DNA from: Methylomarinum sp965277025
GTDB lineage: Bacteria > Pseudomonadota > Gammaproteobacteria > Methylococcales > Methylomonadaceae
Length of the DNA stretch: 64,000 nucleotides
Assembly: GCA_965277025.1 (NCBI GenBank)
Contig: OZ255706.1
Coordinates: 1,612,001-1,676,000 of the forward strand
Direction: 5' to 3'
The stretch's first letter is position 1. Each line of letters begins with the position of its first letter. Of this stretch, positions 1 to 8,411 are shown piece after piece. The translations under genes and the position numbers were made by a program. A model generated the notes under the pieces. It saw nothing but the letters and a program-made list of their open reading frames with translations, searched no databases and was not told the DNA's origin.

Positions 1-648
1 TATTTTTTTGTTTAAATCCTCTTTAGATTTAAAGTTGCCGCGCCGGATTACTTTACGCATTAAAATAGAAAACCAAATCTCTATCTGATTAAGCCATGAA
101 CAATGCTTAGGGGTAAAATGAAAAACAACCGGATGGTTTGGGTTAGTCAAAAAAGCAGTACGACTTTCCATTGATTTCAAAATACCCTCTTTTCCTTTAA
201 CCCCTGATTCTCCTGAATACGAAATTTTTTCGGCAATTAATCGAACCACCGATTCTGAACAATGTGTATTGAGATTATCCATGACTAAATGCCAATGGGT
301 TTGTTTGGGTTGTTGATGAAAAAGCAGGTTCAAAAACCCGGCAAAATCTTGCTCTGTTCGAGTTTCTCCTATACTTCCCATTACTTCTCCCGTGGCCACA
401 TCAAAACCTGCAATCAAGGTCTGGGTACCATGTCGAATATATTCAAATTCTTGTCGCTCAATTTTTCCTTTCTTCATCGGCAATATCTGCGCTGCTCGCT
501 CTAAAGCTTGAATCCCTGTCATTTCATCAATCGAAATCGTTTTGATGCCTTGCTCTTCCCGCTCCAAAGCCCGTTGGCAGGTTTCGCAAATATCTTGACA
601 CCTCTCGTCGAAGTATTCATCTTTTTTTGCCGTCAACCAGCCTTTCAT
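1..648 (-). CDS. IS630-type transposase orfB (catalytic part), partial
   Basis: Catalytic half of the ISa transposase: carries IDEMTG (first Asp), the MDNLNTH motif (second Asp) and HCSWLNQIEIWF (Glu), the DDE layout of IS630-family enzymes. The C-terminal end is cut by the window start. It begins inside orfA, in the +1 frame, and has no ribosome site of its own. It is therefore probably made as an orfA-orfB fusion through the A7 tract at 622-628. Confidence 0.85.
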   Translation of the reverse strand, partial: MKGWLTAKKDEYFDERCQDICETCQRALEREEQGIKTISIDEMTGIQALERAAQILPMKKGKIERQEFEYIRHGTQTLIAGFDVATGEVMGSIGETRTEQDFAGFLNLLFHQQPKQTHWHLVMDNLNTHCSESVVRLIAEKISYSGESGVKGKEGILKSMESRTAFLTNPNHPVVFHFTPKHCSWLNQIEIWFSILMRKVIRRGNFKSKEDLNKKI

Positions 649-1156
649 CCGGTGGGGTTGCAGGTCCGCTTCTTTTTAAAAAGCGCCCAACAGAGCGCTG
701 TGAAATATAATCAACAATGCCCCGTTTTATCGCTTCATCGGCTATTTCTTGTTGCGTCCAATGAGTGATCGGGCGTTGACTATCCTCTGGGCGTTCGCAG
801 GCTATCGCGATAATGCTGCAAATTTGCTCCGCCGTATAGATAGCAGGCGCACCGCTTCGCGGTGCACCTTGAAGCCGGGCTAAAGGATTTTCTTGTTCAC
901 TGTTCTGTAACCAGCGTTTTCGCCAATTTTGAACAGTTGTCCGTCCAGTTTTTAACTGGCGCATGGTTTCATGTACACTAATGCCTTCATCTGCCAACAA
1001 TATAATACGGCAACGTATCACCAAATTCTGGGGACTTGTATGTTTACGCACTGTGCCTTGCAATAACGTGCGTTGTTCTTCTGTTAAACTGATTGGGGCT
1101 GCTGTTAGACGTGGCATGATATCACCTGCTGAATTTAATATAGTATTATTCAGCAT
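617..1156 (-). CDS. IS630-type transposase orfA (HTH part)
   Basis: 179-aa N-terminal half of the ISa transposase, with the helix-turn-helix region typical of IS630 (GISVHETMRQLKTGRTTVQNWRKRW at about residues 54-78). It overlaps orfB by 32 nt. The overlap contains seven A residues followed by G on the coding strand, just before the orfA stop. The three copies in the window differ by only a few residues. Confidence 0.85.
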   Translation of the reverse strand: MLNNTILNSAGDIMPRLTAAPISLTEEQRTLLQGTVRKHTSPQNLVIRCRIILLADEGISVHETMRQLKTGRTTVQNWRKRWLQNSEQENPLARLQGAPRSGAPAIYTAEQICSIIAIACERPEDSQRPITHWTQQEIADEAIKRGIVDYISQRSVGRFLKRSGPATPPDERLVDGKKR

Positions 1157-1206
1157 ATTACAATATATTCCTCATAAATAGCATTGGTGTTTTCGCTTAT
1201 GTGCAC

Positions 1207-1366
1207 TAGCTTGTTTCGGCTCACTTAATAAAAAACCAATATACATGGGTAATGTACAGCAGGCTGTTGAGGGGCGTGTTATTTCTCTTATCAAGGTTTG
1301 CCTTGCATTGACTTTGGGATTTTTTAAACCCATAGTTTAACATTGCCTGTCAATGCGTAACTTCTA
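1207..1366 (-). mobile_element. ISd copy 1, left-end remnant flanking ISa
   Basis: About 160 bp identical to the left end of the complete ISd copies, including the terminal repeat (TAGAAGTTACGCATTGACA on the minus strand, ending at 1366) and the start of the transposase gene. The rest of ISd should lie beyond the window start, on the other side of ISa. ISd is inserted in the algC catalytic region, so the last residues of that reading frame come from the IS. Confidence 0.85.
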
Positions 1367-2537
1367 TGATGATATTACCATCAGGAAAATCTGCTTCGGA
1401 GAAAAGTTGTTCAATAAATTGAATGTTTTCCCCTTCATTCAAATCAATGGTTATCTCTGGTGTGTTGACGCTATCAGGAAAATCGGCAAAAACCTCTTGG
1501 CTGGAGCGTGTGTCGGTAGAAAGCAGTTCAATCATGCGGGCTGCAGAATACAAACCATCATCGAAGCCGAACCAGCGGTCATTGAAAAACAGATGACCGC
1601 TCATTTCTCCAGCTAATGCGGCGCTTGTTTCTTTTAGTTTGGCTTTTAATAAAGCGTGCCCGGTTTTCCACATATGCGGCCGGCCGCCAAATTTGCTGAT
1701 GACATCACCTAGATGTCGACTGCATTTTACATCGAAAATAATTTCGGCTCCTGGTTTGTTGCTCAAAATATCTTTAGCGAACAACATCATTTGTCGGTCC
1801 GGCCAGATGATTTTTCCTGCCGAGTCAACAATACCCAATCGATCACCGTCACCATCCAGTGCGATACCGACGTCGGCTTCATGATGCTTTACCATGGCGA
1901 TGAGATCTTGCATGTTCTCTGGCTTGCTGGGGTCTGGATGGTGATTGGGGAAAGAGCCATCCACTTCACAATATAGTTCAATCACATCACAGCCAATCGT
2001 GCGCAACAGAGTTGGCGCCAGTTCGCTAGCGGCACCGTTACCGCAATCAAGCACCACTTTCATGGGACGGGCAATATGGATATCATCGCTGATAATACCA
2101 ATATATTCATTGCTGAAACGGCTGTTTTCTTCTACCGAACCACGTTCACCGGTTTCAAGATCATTGTCATCGATGCGGTGCTTGAGCAGCTGAATTTTAT
2201 TTTTGGCCAGGGTTTCGCCATTTAATACGATCTTGACGCCATTGTATTCGGGAGGGTTATGGCTGCCGGTAATCATGACGCCGGATTGTCCTTCGCTATG
2301 ATGGGCGACAAAATAGAGTACCGGTGTTGGCGCCAGACCGATATCCAGAATATTGCGTCCGGTAGATAAAATACCTTCTTGTAAAGAGGCCGCCAGTTTG
2401 CGGCTGGAATTCCTGCCATCACGACCGAGCACAATGGTTTTGATATGTTTTTGTTTGGCTTCACTGCCGATAGCTTGTCCAATTTTATAAGCGATATCGG
2501 TGGTCAGCTCTTCATCGACTATGCCGCGAATATCATA
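1367..2537 (-). pseudogene. algC: algC catalytic part (phosphomannomutase/phosphoglucomutase), truncated
   Basis: Interconverts hexose 1- and 6-phosphates for LPS and exopolysaccharide sugar supply. The fragment begins at the conserved YDIRG and carries the phosphoserine loop TGSHNPP, the metal loop DGDGDR and the sugar loop GEMSGH, all in family order. The final domain with the phosphate-binding loop is missing because ISd starts at 1366; the last encoded residues (EVTH) are IS sequence. Upstream the frame is broken at exactly YDIRG by a 783-bp insert, and the missing lead-in (IFRA) is found at 3321. Only a weak TTG start (2561) inside the insert precedes it. The dut-algC order matches Pseudomonas. 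Not functional as it stands. Confidence 0.88.
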
Positions 2538-2641
2538 GGATATTATAAATAAGCTTAGCAATGACGATTATGAAATTGTTTGTACTGAATGCATTAAAGA
2601 AGCAGAACAGAATCTGGAACCTTCTTATTAATACTTTTAAT

Positions 2642-2678
2642 AAAAAAAAGGCCCGATTAAATTTTAGTTTAATCGGGC
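2642..2678 (-). terminator. Rho-independent terminator
   Basis: Perfect 11-bp stem (GCCCGATTAAA with its complement, 6-nt loop) followed on the minus strand by eight T residues. It lies 40 nt after the stop of the 178-aa gene. It is also only 20 nt after the stop of the truncated plus-strand frame, as expected between convergent genes. Confidence 0.8.
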
Positions 2679-2716
2679 AGAGTGAGGCCGTTAGGAGGAA
2701 GCCACATGAAAAAACC

Positions 2717-3253
2717 TTAAATCAATAAATCATTACTGGGTTCATTAGCCAGTTCTGCAGCCTTCTTTGCTGCTTTTTCTGACCTGATTAAAACTAATTC
2801 AGATTTAATTCTTGGATTAGCCTTAATCTCTTTAATTTGTTCTGTATTCTTAGTTAACAAAATTCTCCGTAGGTCGGAAAATTCAGGAGAATTCCTTTCA
2901 TAACCCTTGACTCTACGTACAGCTTCTAACAAGTCATTAAACCCACGAAACAGTCTTTCGCCCCGGACATTCCACTCACCTGAGTCCAAGCGATTGATTT
3001 GGTCGATTACAAGAGAACTAATGTCCTCTGGGTTATGCGCTTTCGCAATACTCTCGGAAACTTTTTGACCTGCTCCATAAGCAGCTAATTCTAAGAATAA
3101 CGGATGCTCACTATCAATAGTCATATAATGCACATCCCCATTCACGCAATCAAAAGTTAGCGTAATAACGCCATTTTGAATAGTAACACTTTTCTTTAAC
3201 TTACCGCGCAGCCCGAAATCCACGGAACGCCCATCCGTCATTTTTACAATCAT
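2717..3253 (-). CDS. hypothetical protein in the algC insert
   Basis: 178-aa protein I do not recognise. It is soluble, with no signal peptide or membrane segment. The N-terminal third is beta-rich (GRSVDFGLRGKLKKSV, then GVITLTFDCVNGDVHY). The C-terminal half is helical and charged, ending in an Ala/Lys-rich helix (RSEKAAKKAAELANE). A good ribosome site (AGGAG, 8 nt before ATG) and a strong terminator downstream suggest a real, self-contained gene. It is the only complete gene in the 783-bp insert, so it is probably foreign to this locus. No function is claimed. Confidence 0.6.
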   Translation of the reverse strand: MIVKMTDGRSVDFGLRGKLKKSVTIQNGVITLTFDCVNGDVHYMTIDSEHPLFLELAAYGAGQKVSESIAKAHNPEDISSLVIDQINRLDSGEWNVRGERLFRGFNDLLEAVRRVKGYERNSPEFSDLRRILLTKNTEQIKEIKANPRIKSELVLIRSEKAAKKAAELANEPSNDLLI

Positions 3254-3320
3254 ATATTGCTCCTAATTAAGTTATTTAAGTAAAGCATAGATACATTATA
3301 ACAAATCAGTTTCTTTCTGC

Positions 3321-4454
3321 GGCGCGGAAAATATAATCGATGCTGTGCGATTTGCTGAAGGGAGGAGCCGATGATTCTGTGTTGAGTTGAATGGGGGTTG
3401 CGCTTTCCAAAAAAGGCTGTTTTGGCGTGGCTGTTTCAATCACCGGCTGATTGACTTCTTCTAGTTCAATGCCGTTGGTCATATCTAGAAAGCCGGTATC
3501 CAGTCCCTCATCGAAGAAATCATCACCTTCTTCTATATTCAGTTGCTCAAGATCGACTTCTTCATGGTCAATGGCGCGTTTATATTGCGCCATTGAGGTG
3601 ATCACCGGGTTCATTTCTTCCAGAATGACTGGATAATTACCGCTTAATTTACCGGCTAGAAAATCTTTGGCGGCTTTGAGAATTGTGCTTTGATCCTGGC
3701 GCAAGTACTCGACCAGTTTTCGATACCCAGTAAAGAAAGACAGGCAAACCAGCAAGCCTGCAATAAAGATCGTCGCAATGGTCAACAGAGAAAACTCTTC
3801 TGCCGTATTGGCGGGAGTCCAACTGACCACTGTCCAGTTTGTTCCGGGGACAGGCAAGCTGTTATCAGGTTCTTGTTCGTTCGGTTCTGATCCAATGCTG
3901 GCTAATGTCAATCGGTCTTGTTTGATTTCAATCCGACCATTGGAAGATGAAAGCTGGCTGGTCAGGTCGCGGAGAAAGTCATGACGCAGACTTGCCAAAA
4001 TAACCCCTATCGGTTGATTATTCTGACTAACCAGACTGGTGATCGCCAGATGACGGTGTTCGCCTTTTCCCTGAATGGTGGGCTTTTGAGGTGAAGACAA
4101 TGTCGACTGCACCATGAGCAGGTCCGCAAAGCCCATGGCTGGAATACTGGATTCATCGATATCGTTGACATCGGCAGGTAACAGACGAATTTTCAGGCTA
4201 TAGGGAATCAGCGTTTGCAGGGTTTCTTCGTTGAAGTGGATTAAGTCTGCATCACGGTTAGTCAAAGAATCGATGACATCAGGAAGTTTCGCGGCATTAT
4301 CAACCGTTTTCTGAATAATATTAACCCGCGCCGAGGTAGCGACAGCCAAACCCTGCGCCAAGTTTTTGACTTGTTCTGTTTGGGAGTGTTTGACTTCGGA
4401 AACCGAGAGCCAGTAGATTACGCCGACCGCCAGGATAACAGCAGTTAACACCAC
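3321..4454 (-). pseudogene. algC: algC N-terminal membrane/periplasmic part, cut off from catalytic part
   Basis: N-terminal extension of the long AlgC form. It has a membrane segment at residues 2-15, a periplasmic sensor-like region, a second membrane segment near 225-242, and an acidic Pro/Thr-rich linker. The linker runs into HSIDYIFRA, the start of the catalytic domain. It lies directly after dut, as in Pseudomonas. The GTG at 4454 lacks a ribosome site. A better start (GGAGAGCACG then ATG, about 4473) reads MKRIFIILST but stops after 13 codons in another frame, so a one-base frameshift near the 5' end is likely as well. Beyond 3321 the frame runs a few codons into the insert and ends. 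Confidence 0.75.
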
Positions 4455-4504
4455 AAGGTGGATAAAATAATGAAAATACGCTTCATCGTGCTCTCCGTCA
4501 GTCC

Positions 4505-4963
4505 TTAATCACGTCCAGTATGACCAAAACCGCCTTTTCCTCGATGGCTTTGGTCGAAATTAGTGACTTGTTCAAATTCAACTTGTACAACGGGGATAAA
4601 AACCATTTGAGCGAGTCGTTCGCCGACCCGGAGGGTAAATGCCTCAGTTCCCCTGTTCCAGCAGGATATGTACACTTGCCCCTGATAATCGGAGTCGATC
4701 AGGCCAACCAGGTTACCCAAGACAATGCCATGTTCATGGCCTAAGCCCGAACGTGGCAATAAAACTGCGGCAAGATTGGGGTCTGCAATATGAATGGCCA
4801 GCCCGGTTGGAACCAGTATCGTTTCACCCGGTGGCAGGATCGTATCTTGATCCAGGCAAGCCCTTAAATCCAGCCCGGCGGAACCGGGTGTGGCATAAGA
4901 TGGCTTTTCTATTTCCTTACCTAGTCTAGGATCCAGAATTTTTAATTGTATTTTATTGTTCAT
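4505..4963 (-). CDS. dut: dUTP diphosphatase
   Basis: Hydrolyses dUTP to dUMP and pyrophosphate, keeping uracil out of DNA and feeding dTMP synthesis; trimeric cytoplasmic enzyme. At 152 aa it has the usual length, and all five family motifs are present: PGSAGLDLRA, PRSGLGHEHGI, GLIDSDYQGQVYI, RLAQMVFIP and RGKGGFGHTG. The start overlaps the end of coaBC by 11 nt, indicating one transcript coaBC-dut-(algC). Intact. Confidence 0.96.
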   Translation of the reverse strand: MNNKIQLKILDPRLGKEIEKPSYATPGSAGLDLRACLDQDTILPPGETILVPTGLAIHIADPNLAAVLLPRSGLGHEHGIVLGNLVGLIDSDYQGQVYISCWNRGTEAFTLRVGERLAQMVFIPVVQVEFEQVTNFDQSHRGKGGFGHTGRD

Positions 4964-6155
4964 CGAGTCTTGTTGCGATCAGGGCTAAAAGTTGTTCAGC
5001 AATTTGTTGTTTACCGGTCATAGCGAGTGTTTTTTGGCCGCCGGGCCAGAAGACGGTCAATGCATTTTCATCACTGTCGAATCCTCCGCGTTTTTGTCCA
5101 ACCTGATTGGCGGCGATCATATCCAGATTTTTTTGTATTAATTTCTTTTGTGCGTAATTTTCCACATCATGTGTTTCTGCGGCAAAGCCCACCACAAAAG
5201 GCTTTGCCGATTGGCCAGCGACGGTGGCGATAATATCCTGATTGGGTTTTAGTCTAATCACCGTTTCATCAGCTTGTTTTTTAATCTTACGGTTTTCCAC
5301 CGTAGCAGGGCTGTAATCCGCCACAGCCGCAGCGCCAATAAATACATCAAATTGGCTGGCAACAGGCAATATTGCGTTCGCCATTTGTTCAGCCGACTCT
5401 ACCGGAATAACATGAATGTTATCGGGCGGGTCTAAATTGGTTGGCCCGCTAACCAGTGTCACTTCAGCGCCGGCATTTACCGCCGCCTGTGCTAAAGCAT
5501 AGCCCATTTTCCCAGAACTGCGATTACTGATATATCGGACCGGGTCTAAAGCTTCCCGGGTAGGGCCGGCACTGATCAGGATTTTTTTGTTTTTTAGTCG
5601 TTTATCAAAGGGTTTGGTAAAACAGTCGATAATCTGTTGGGGTTCGGTCATACGTCCTGGGCCATTGTCGCCGCAGGCTTGCTGACCGCTTTCGGGGCCG
5701 ATGATGGTGACGCCATGACGCTTGAGCCGTTGAATATTTTCTTGGCAGACGGTTTTTTTCCACATGGCCTGATTCATGGCCGGGGCGATCGAAACAGGGC
5801 AGTCAACGGCCAGATAAAGTGTGGATAATAGATTGTCGGCGATGCCATGACTGAGTTTTGCAATGATATCCGCAGTAGCCGGTGCAATCAGAAAGTGATC
5901 TGCCCATTTGGCCAAACGAATATGGCCCATGGCGTTTTCTTCGTCTTCATCAAGTATGTTGCAATGGACAGGGTAGCTGCTCAAGGCTTGAAAAGTCGGC
6001 GGGGTGACAAAATGAGTAGCAGCCTGGGTCATCACAACACGAACTTCAAACTGATTTTGTTTGAACAGGCGAATCAATTCACAACTTTTATAACTGGCGA
6101 TGCCGCCAGAAATGCCGAGCAGAATATTTTTTACCGGGTTTTTATTTGTCTTCAC
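4953..6155 (-). CDS. coaBC: bifunctional phosphopantothenoylcysteine decarboxylase/synthase
   Basis: Two consecutive steps of coenzyme A synthesis: CTP-dependent coupling of cysteine to 4'-phosphopantothenate, then decarboxylation. The flavoprotein CoaC domain covers roughly residues 8-180, with GISGGIASYKS, the APAMN motif and the substrate-clamp ACGDNGPGRM. The CoaB synthase domain follows (ISAGPTREALDPVRYISN, SSGKMGYALA). 400 aa is normal. It is the first gene of the minus-strand group with dut, divergent from radC, and intact. Confidence 0.96.
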   Translation of the reverse strand: MKTNKNPVKNILLGISGGIASYKSCELIRLFKQNQFEVRVVMTQAATHFVTPPTFQALSSYPVHCNILDEDEENAMGHIRLAKWADHFLIAPATADIIAKLSHGIADNLLSTLYLAVDCPVSIAPAMNQAMWKKTVCQENIQRLKRHGVTIIGPESGQQACGDNGPGRMTEPQQIIDCFTKPFDKRLKNKKILISAGPTREALDPVRYISNRSSGKMGYALAQAAVNAGAEVTLVSGPTNLDPPDNIHVIPVESAEQMANAILPVASQFDVFIGAAAVADYSPATVENRKIKKQADETVIRLKPNQDIIATVAGQSAKPFVVGFAAETHDVENYAQKKLIQKNLDMIAANQVGQKRGGFDSDENALTVFWPGGQKTLAMTGKQQIAEQLLALIATRLDEQ

Positions 6156-6187
6156 GAGTGTGGATATTTGTCAACTTTGATCTATGA

Positions 6188-6341
6188 TTAGGGAAGCGCT
6201 GAACAAATCATCCATACAGTCAGCGGACGCAAAACGGACAACGATTTCCACTTTGCTTACAAAATCAATGGTTTTAGGCCGTCGATTTTGACGAAACATC
6301 CTTGAGTCGCAAGGAATCCCTAATAAATCAGCGATTCCTTA
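6188..6341. repeat. 150-bp palindromic repeat, copy A
   Basis: Fills most of the coaBC-radC intergenic space (6156-6428). It starts GGGAAGCGCTGAACAAATCA and ends AATCAGCGATTCC, imperfect inverted ends, and has internal hairpins around the TTTCCACTTTGC arm and the AAAATCAATGG/CGATTTT arm. Related copies lie at 7119, 27338, 45575 and 56328, with partial ones elsewhere. It has no coding capacity and is flanked by TA-containing sequence, so it resembles a non-autonomous MITE. Confidence 0.75.
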
Positions 6342-6428
6342 GCGAAAGTCTGCGTATCAGATTTTTCGCGGCACCGGGAATCACTGTTCGATAACCTTTT
6401 AAGTTTATCAGAAATATCTTAAATAAAG

Positions 6429-7106
6429 ATGATGGCGATTAAAGATTGGCCGGCCGATGAGCGGCCACGGGAAAAATTATTACAAAAAGGCGCAACTTCT
6501 TTGACCGATGCGGAATTGCTGGCAATTTTTCTTCGTACCGGTGTGAAAGGTAAGTCGGCTGTCGATTTGGCGCGTGATTTATTGAATGACTTTGGTTCAT
6601 TGAAAGCGCTGTTAAAAGCCGATCAGCAGCGGTTTTGTCAGGCCAATGGCCTGGGTGCGGCCAAATACGCCCAATTGCAGGCGGTTTTACAAATGGCCAG
6701 ACGTCATTTTGAAGAAGAGTTGCGCCAAGGTGATGTGTTAAACAGCCCGGATAGTACGCGCCAGTTTCTGGTGGGGCAGTTGCGCGGTTATTCGTATGAA
6801 GTGTTTGGCTGTCTTTTTCTGGATAACCGTCACAGTGTCTTGCAGTTTGAAGAATTATTTCGCGGCACGATCGATGCTGCCGCAGTATATCCCCGGGAGG
6901 TGGTTAAACAAGCATTGTTGCACAATGCCGCCGCCGTAATTTTCGCTCATAACCATCCATCCGGTAATAGTGATCCGAGTGAGGCAGACAAACAGATTAC
7001 CGAAAGGCTCAAACAGGCATTGGCCTTGTTTGATATTCGGGTGCTGGATCATTTTATTATTGGCGATGGCAGGCCTTATTCATTTGCCGAACAAGGGCTT
7101 ATTTGA
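6429..7106 (+). CDS. radC: RadC family JAMM/MPN protein
   Basis: 225 aa, the usual size. An N-terminal helix-hairpin-helix-like region (TDAELLAIFLRTG) is followed by an MPN domain with the zinc-binding JAMM motif HNHPSGNSDPSEAD at about residues 178-191. Once linked to DNA repair, the family's true role is unsettled. The start is ATGATG at 6429; either ATG may be used. It is flanked on both sides by copies of the 150-bp repeat and is intact. Confidence 0.93.
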   Translation: MMAIKDWPADERPREKLLQKGATSLTDAELLAIFLRTGVKGKSAVDLARDLLNDFGSLKALLKADQQRFCQANGLGAAKYAQLQAVLQMARRHFEEELRQGDVLNSPDSTRQFLVGQLRGYSYEVFGCLFLDNRHSVLQFEELFRGTIDAAAVYPREVVKQALLHNAAAVIFAHNHPSGNSDPSEADKQITERLKQALALFDIRVLDHFIIGDGRPYSFAEQGLI

Positions 7107-7118
7107 CCGGGGTGCAAA

Positions 7119-7269
7119 GAGAAACACTGAATAAATCATCCATGCTGTCAGCGCCAGCAAAGTGGAAATGCGATTTCCACTTTGCTTACAAAATCAATGG
7201 TTTTAGGCCATCGATTTTGGCGGTGCATCCGTGCATCGCAAAGAATCGCGAACAAATCAGCGATTCCCC
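7119..7269. repeat. 150-bp palindromic repeat, copy B, overlapping purC end
   Basis: Second full copy, containing a 13-bp hairpin arm (GCAAAGTGGAAAT with ATTTCCACTTTGC) and the AAAATCAATGG/CATCGATTTT pair. Its right end (AATCAGCGATTCCCC) runs into purC: the last codons (Gly-Asn-Arg) and the TGA stop of purC are the repeat's conserved terminus read on the minus strand. Confidence 0.75.
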
Positions 7270-8156
7270 AACAAACGCTCGGCTGCCTCACGATATTTTT
7301 CCGCGCAGCGAATCCTGACGTCTTCTGGTAAAGAGGGTGCCGGGGGTGTTTTATCCCAATCCAGAGATTCCAGATAATCACGCAAATATTGTTTGTCGAA
7401 GCAGGGAGGACTGACGCCAACCTGGTATTGGTCGGCAGGCCAGAAGCGCGATGAATCTGGGGTCAATGCTTCGTCAATCAAATATAATGCGCCATTTTCA
7501 TCCAGGCCGAATTCGAACTTGGTGTCGGCGATGATGATGCCGCGTTGACGGGCGTATTCAGCCGCTTCGGTATAGATGTTCAAGCTGATGTCACGGATTT
7601 TCTCCGCCATTTCCTGTCCTAACAATGGAATGGTGTCGGCGAAAGAAATATTTTCATCATGGTCGCCGATTTCAGCTTTGGTAGAGGGTGTATAAATCGC
7701 CTTGGGCAATTGTTGGGCTAATTGCAGGCCTTTGGGAAGTTCGATGCCACAGACTGATCCGGTTTTTTGATAATCTTTCCAGCCAGAACCAATCAGATAG
7801 CCGCGGACAATTGCTTCGACCGGCAAGGGTTTGAGTTTTTTAACGATAATCGCCTGTTTTTCAACATGCCGGCGTTGGTCTGCATCGGGAATCACTTGTT
7901 CCAAGGTTAAATCTTCGGCCAGGTGATTGGGAACAATATGCCGGGTTTTGTTAAACCAGAAATTGGAAACCTGGGTCAGAACCTGGCCTTTGCCTGGGAT
8001 TGGACCGGGTAAAATGACATCGAAGGCGGACATGCGGTCGGTAGTGACAATCAATAAATGATCATCATCAATTTCATAAATATCGCGGACTTTTCCCCGA
8101 GCCAGCAATTTCAGGTCGGGAAGGTTGGATTGGTACAAGGCTGTTTCGGTTGTCAT
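7257..8156 (-). CDS. purC: phosphoribosylaminoimidazole-succinocarboxamide synthase
   Basis: SAICAR synthase of de novo purine synthesis, joining aspartate to CAIR with ATP. 299 aa is the longer form found in many gammaproteobacteria and yeast. Recognisable motifs are LLARGKVRDIYE (nucleotide-binding start), TTDRMSAFDV, EAIVRGYLIGSGWKDYQ and DTKFEFGLDE, with the Asp-rich LIDEALTPDSSRFW near the end. The 3' end coincides with a dispersed repeat that provides the stop codon. No strong Shine-Dalgarno is seen before ATG 8156. Intact. Confidence 0.95.
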   Translation of the reverse strand: MTTETALYQSNLPDLKLLARGKVRDIYEIDDDHLLIVTTDRMSAFDVILPGPIPGKGQVLTQVSNFWFNKTRHIVPNHLAEDLTLEQVIPDADQRRHVEKQAIIVKKLKPLPVEAIVRGYLIGSGWKDYQKTGSVCGIELPKGLQLAQQLPKAIYTPSTKAEIGDHDENISFADTIPLLGQEMAEKIRDISLNIYTEAAEYARQRGIIIADTKFEFGLDENGALYLIDEALTPDSSRFWPADQYQVGVSPPCFDKQYLRDYLESLDWDKTPPAPSLPEDVRIRCAEKYREAAERLLGNR

Positions 8157-8326
8157 AGAGCTGGAACAAATTTAATTTTTAATCGTTCATTTTATCATTA
8201 ACGCGGCTTTACTATCGACATGTTATAAAATTTCAGGCTTAGTAACTGTTTTTTGTGAAATAGCGGAGGATCGGTCATCATGTTTTATGCATTGAGTTTC
8301 CAAATTTTTGAAAAAGATAATTCATT

Positions 8327-8386
8327 ATGATTTGGCTGGGGAAACTTTTGGGTGGTGCTTTTGGTTTTATGCTGGGAGGCCCGCTA
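8327..8386 (+). pseudogene. djlA: djlA fragment 1 (N-terminal membrane segment)
   Basis: First 20 codons of DjlA (MIWLGKLLGGAFGFMLGGPL), a glycine-rich membrane anchor. It stops at the TA where ISa is inserted and continues in frame at 9701 (GAILGAAAGHQFD). A 16-codon frame (8281-8330) with a good AGCGGAGG site ends in TGA overlapping the djlA ATG and may have provided translational coupling. Confidence 0.85.
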
Positions 8387-8411
8387 GTGCAAACAAGCGC
8401 AAGTTCTCACT

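Larger units (their letters stand above)
1..1206 (-). mobile_element. ISa copy 1 (IS630-type), cut by window start
   Basis: Same element as the complete 1312-bp copies at 8387-9698 and 36593-37904; about 105 bp of its orfB-side end lie outside the window. Its right end (GTGCAC inverted) abuts TA at 1207-1208, and the DNA beyond is ISd, so ISa is nested in ISd here. Two overlapping frames on the minus strand encode the transposase. The TA target, the ends GTGCAAACAAGCG and GTGCACATAAGCG, and the DDE transposase fit the IS630/Tc1-mariner group. Confidence 0.9.
2538..3320. other. 783-bp foreign insert inside algC
   Basis: Defined by homology: coding sequence ending ...SIDYIFRA stops at 3321 and resumes as YDIRG... 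at 2537, so everything between is extra. The insert holds one complete minus-strand gene (2717-3253) and a hairpin terminator. It also holds the last 30 codons of a plus-strand frame (2539-2631, ending EQNLEPSY then stop) that converges on that gene. No terminal inverted repeats, target duplication or transposase were seen. It looks like a piece of two convergent genes captured by illegitimate recombination; a chimeric assembly is an alternative. Confidence 0.7.

Noticed and set aside
2693..2720. Five-codon frame with TAGGAGG site (ATG AAA AAA CCT TAA)
   Set aside because: Lies in the 3' region of the minus-strand gene after a terminator; no gene follows it to be controlled.
2538..3320. Group I or II intron, or intein, in algC
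   Set aside because: No GTGYG start or A-Y end, no typical T/G splice borders, no homing-endonuclease motif, stop codons in frame.
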